Assembly (NCBI RefSeq): GCF_016808095.1
Contig: NC_068971.1
Span: 25,874,131 to 25,938,130, forward strand
Direction: 5' to 3'
Source of the DNA: Vigna angularis
Taxonomy: Eukaryota > Streptophyta > Magnoliopsida > Fabales > Fabaceae
Length of the DNA stretch: 64,000 nt
Part shown: positions 61,417 through 64,000 of the stretch, piece after piece
How the letters are laid out: each line of letters begins with the position of its first letter
How positions within the stretch are numbered: position 1 is the stretch's first letter
Translations under genes and position numbers: made by a program
The notes under the pieces: model-generated
The model's input: only the letters and a program-made list of their open reading frames with translations
What the model was told of the DNA's origin: nothing
The model's database searches: none

Positions 61417-63060
61417 AAATCACAAATCTATTATCTTAATGTTTTTTCATTGTCATTTCAAGTTCAGTCCTTGTTAATTAGTATTGAATTTTCTTGATAT
61501 CTCTTCTAGAACAACTCAGAAATTGTAGAATATACAAAATGACGAAGAAGATGAAATTTAGAGGTAATAATACAATATCTCCTCTGCCTCTTCTAATTAT
61601 GATGGAATCATCAAAAAATAATGTCCCACTACAGACCATGACACTGAATTTTTAGCAAAAATTCAGATCCTGCAAAGCCATGTTCATTGATTGGAAGCTG
61701 AACTAATAATGGAGCAAATTGAAAAAAAAAATCATCAAAAAATGCTTTTTGAAAAAATCATAATTTTGACAATGTTTTATGACTTTCATCACACAATTGG
61801 ATATTTTCTTAGTTGATATATAATACTTCAATTTTCGTTTTTAAAAATAATATAATTTGATAATCTGAAATATAAAGAAAGCAAATATTTGTTTTATTGT
61901 GAGGTGATCTAACTTGTTACTGTGACCTACATTAATATAAGGACTAAATTTTGCATTCTAATAAGTCAAATTACATAAGTTAATTTTAAATTATACAAAA
62001 AAAATTTATTCGTTCTACATCATAAAAATGCATCATAAAAGTGGTTTAAGTGAAATTAAAATGGATCATTTTGTTTTCAAGAAATTTTCATTTATGGGAA
62101 ATAAGTCAAAACCTCTCATCCATCAAGAACATTGACAAAATATTCATCAGAAGACTATTTATTATATGTATAATTAATTGAAACTATTTTTGAATATTTT
62201 TACTTTTTATAAATAAAAAGTGAATTAAGATTCTAAATGTTAAATCAATTGCGTAAAATAATGAATAACAAAATTGCATCATGGTTTGTTTATAAATTGC
62301 GACGTCATAAGGAAGATGCATTTATCAAGTAGGGAGGTGCATTTAGCAATTATCAAATATAATTTTTATGCAAGATAAAAAAGTCCTTCCTTCTATCATA
62401 TTCTGAAGGACTCTTGGTGTATAGAATTAATATTTTTAAGGGATTTTTTTTTTTCATTTCAACCGTTTCAGTATGCCATTTTTTAATTTTAGAACAACTA
62501 ATCAAAATGTAAGTTTTTTCATTCCGAATTAACCATTTTACATAGACTTCTATCGGTAAATTCTAAATTAGTGAATGAGGTAATATATTACTTTTCGAAT
62601 TGTTAGCATCATTTCAATTCACCCATAAATCTCAAGCTCAATTGTGACAATTACTTTATTTTTGAGACTAGATTATCACTTTTAAGTTTTTCAATGCGCT
62701 TCTAATCCCCTTTTAAATCTTTACAATAAATATAAATTTGATTTAAAATTTTCATTATTTTTGTTTCTTGGTTATATATGTTTATTTCTTGGTAAAACGT
62801 ACATCTCTCACCATGTTTTAATGAAAATCTTTTTCCTTTTTTTCTTCTTAATAATTCTTTTAATTCAAACAATTTTACCATGTATCAATATATTTTGATT
62901 ATCAATAATTAAGTGTTGTTTAATTTGTAATTTTTTTATCTTCATTATTAATTTGTTAATACCAATAAAATTTCTAGATTTTGCATTATCTTATTTTTCC
63001 TCATTTACCTACTATATTACAAATATCAATTATTTTCCTCTTACGACAACTTTCATTCTA
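59672..63060. other. AT-rich intergenic DNA, no gene seen
   Basis: Many short A/T tracts and the (TA)n run at 61340-61413. I could find no exon, RNA gene or transposon end here. Confidence 0.55.
61340..61413. repeat. (TA)n microsatellite, ~74 bp
   Basis: An uninterrupted TA run. It keeps a reading frame open as an artefact (alternating Ile and Tyr), which is not a gene. Confidence 0.97.
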
Positions 63061-63129
63061 TAGTTACTCAATCTAAAGCTAGAGTTTTAAAATTAAAGGT
63101 TTTTCATATCACTAGTTTTTTTACTCTTG

Positions 63130-63840
63130 ATAAACAACATACTTTCAAAGGAATTATATCTCTTGTTCAAAATCAAACTTGGGTTCTTACTACTTGCATG
63201 ATATTGCTAATAAAGTTGGTTACAAGTGGGATTTTATGAACAAATTAAATGTTGATGGTAATTTCCAACATGACAAAGGTGGCTTAGTTACTGAGAGTTT
63301 TTATTACACTGACACTTTCAACATTGTTTTTAAATCTTAAATTGAGTTTGACAATGTTTTAATGGAGATTAAGCTGAGACTATCTACAAGCAACAACCTC
63401 ATAGCTTTATCTATTGTAATTTCAATTTGTAAGCATAAGAAAGTTATTTCCTATCTCAAACAAAGTCTTAGATCTTGGTTTTAGAAATATAGACTAACAC
63501 TTATCAATCTCGGTTCCACTCCTACCAAAATTATCCTTCTGTTTGTTAAGTTATGAACTAATTATATGTTCATACTTGTCTATATTATTGATATAATCAT
63601 TACAAAAACCTCAACTAGTGATATTATTTGTCTCATATTTATGATACGAAAACATTTTTTTCTAAAATATCTAGGTTCTCTAGATTATTTTCTCATTATT
63701 GAAGGTTTTTTTAACAACGATGGTAGTCTTCACTTGTTTGAAACAAACTATATTAAAGATTTGATTTGGCTTTGGCCTAATTCAACATTACCGAACATGT
63801 GTTCAACCTCTTGGTCGATCATCCCCTCTTTAGCTTGACC
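63130..63840 (+). pseudogene. Wrecked copia reverse transcriptase fragment
   Basis: In shifting + frames the sequence reads LVQNQTWVLTT, VGYKWDFMNKLNVDGNFQHD, SFYYTDTFNIVFK and, from 63566, MFILVYIIDIIITKTSTSD, FLKYLGSLDYFLIIEGFF, LHLFETNYIKDL. These line up with copia RT, where the family has NxTW, GCKWVF..K.N.DG, YTDTFSPVVK, YVDDIIITG and FxMKDLGSLxYFLGIE, LSQxKYIxDLL. The catalytic YVDD has become YIID. Several frameshifts and stops separate the pieces. The element must extend leftward (5') in decayed form. No LTR is visible before the window ends. Confidence 0.8.
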
Positions 63841-64000
63841 TAACATCCAATTTGAACCTAGCCTGACATGGACGCAACTTAGTTTCATGAGCACCTGAAT
63901 TGACTCATTACGATCAACCCTAACCTAACATGGACACAATTTGACTTGAGTCCAATTCGACTAGCTTGACATGGTTCGAACTCAACCTAACATTAGTTCA
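63841..64000. other. Short-phrase repeats at the right edge
   Basis: CCTAACAT / CCTGACATGG / CTTGACATGG phrases recur about every 30-60 bp, with CAATTTGA/CAATTCGA between them. It could be the start of another repeat or the end of the copia relic. Too little is visible to say. Confidence 0.35.

Noticed and set aside
61297..61497. 66-codon + frame with an Ile-Tyr run
   Set aside because: Produced by the (TA)n microsatellite.

Overview
The window is plant nuclear DNA. It has GT-AG introns, AT-rich intergenic sequence, nested LTR retrotransposons, and nuclear genes of plant-only families. A legume of the bean/cowpea group is my best guess, from the giant Tat/Ogre-type element and the style of the repeats; the species itself is inference. 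About two thirds of the window is mobile DNA or its relics. I see only two ordinary host genes.

Region by region: (1) 113-22161 is a complete LTR retrotransposon of about 22 kb on the minus strand. It has 5.07- and 4.72-kb LTRs, a 5-bp target duplication (CCCTC), a Tat/Ogre-type primer site, a polypurine tract, a decayed ORF1 (DUF7745-like) and an intact 471-aa gag. It has no recognisable protease, reverse transcriptase, RNase H or integrase, so it looks non-autonomous. Where pol should lie it carries, on the opposite strand, a gene-like unit: TATA box, ATG-free leader, 5'UTR intron, and a two-exon ORF encoding a WUSCHEL-type (WOX) homeodomain followed by a WUS-box-like and an EAR-like motif. 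This is the most striking item in the window. The rest of the element's interior is tandem repeats. (2) 23204-30433 is a decayed Ty1/copia element (minus strand, TSD AAGCA), itself interrupted by a 915-bp non-autonomous hAT-like element with a perfect 8-bp TSD. (3) About 30.5-38.0 kb is flanked by inverted 'tatacggat' subterminal repeats. It holds exon-intron fragments of a GH1 beta-glucosidase, of RIC1 and of an unrecognised plant gene, all on one strand: a gene-fragment-capturing (Pack-type, CACTA-like) element or a composite of such elements. (4) About 37.96-39.53 kb is a second CACTA-like element, with a lipoxygenase exon and a terminal CACTAGTGCAG.

(5) 39860-41128 (minus) is an intact two-exon gene for a thylakoid DnaJ-type zinc-finger protein, orthologous to Arabidopsis FIP (FtsH5-interacting protein). 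(6) 46747-47730 (minus) is an intact single-exon RING-H2 E3 ubiquitin ligase of the RDUF (DUF1117) type. (7) 47.8-64.0 kb is AT-rich, with old LTR fragments, a 0.63-kb tandem duplication, microsatellites and a wrecked copia reverse transcriptase at the right edge.

How the parts work together: the two host genes are independent housekeeping or stress genes. Everything left of 39.5 kb is layered transposon insertion. If the 22-kb element still moves, it must borrow pol from an autonomous Tat/Ogre relative while carrying its own Gag and possibly a transcription-factor-like cargo protein.
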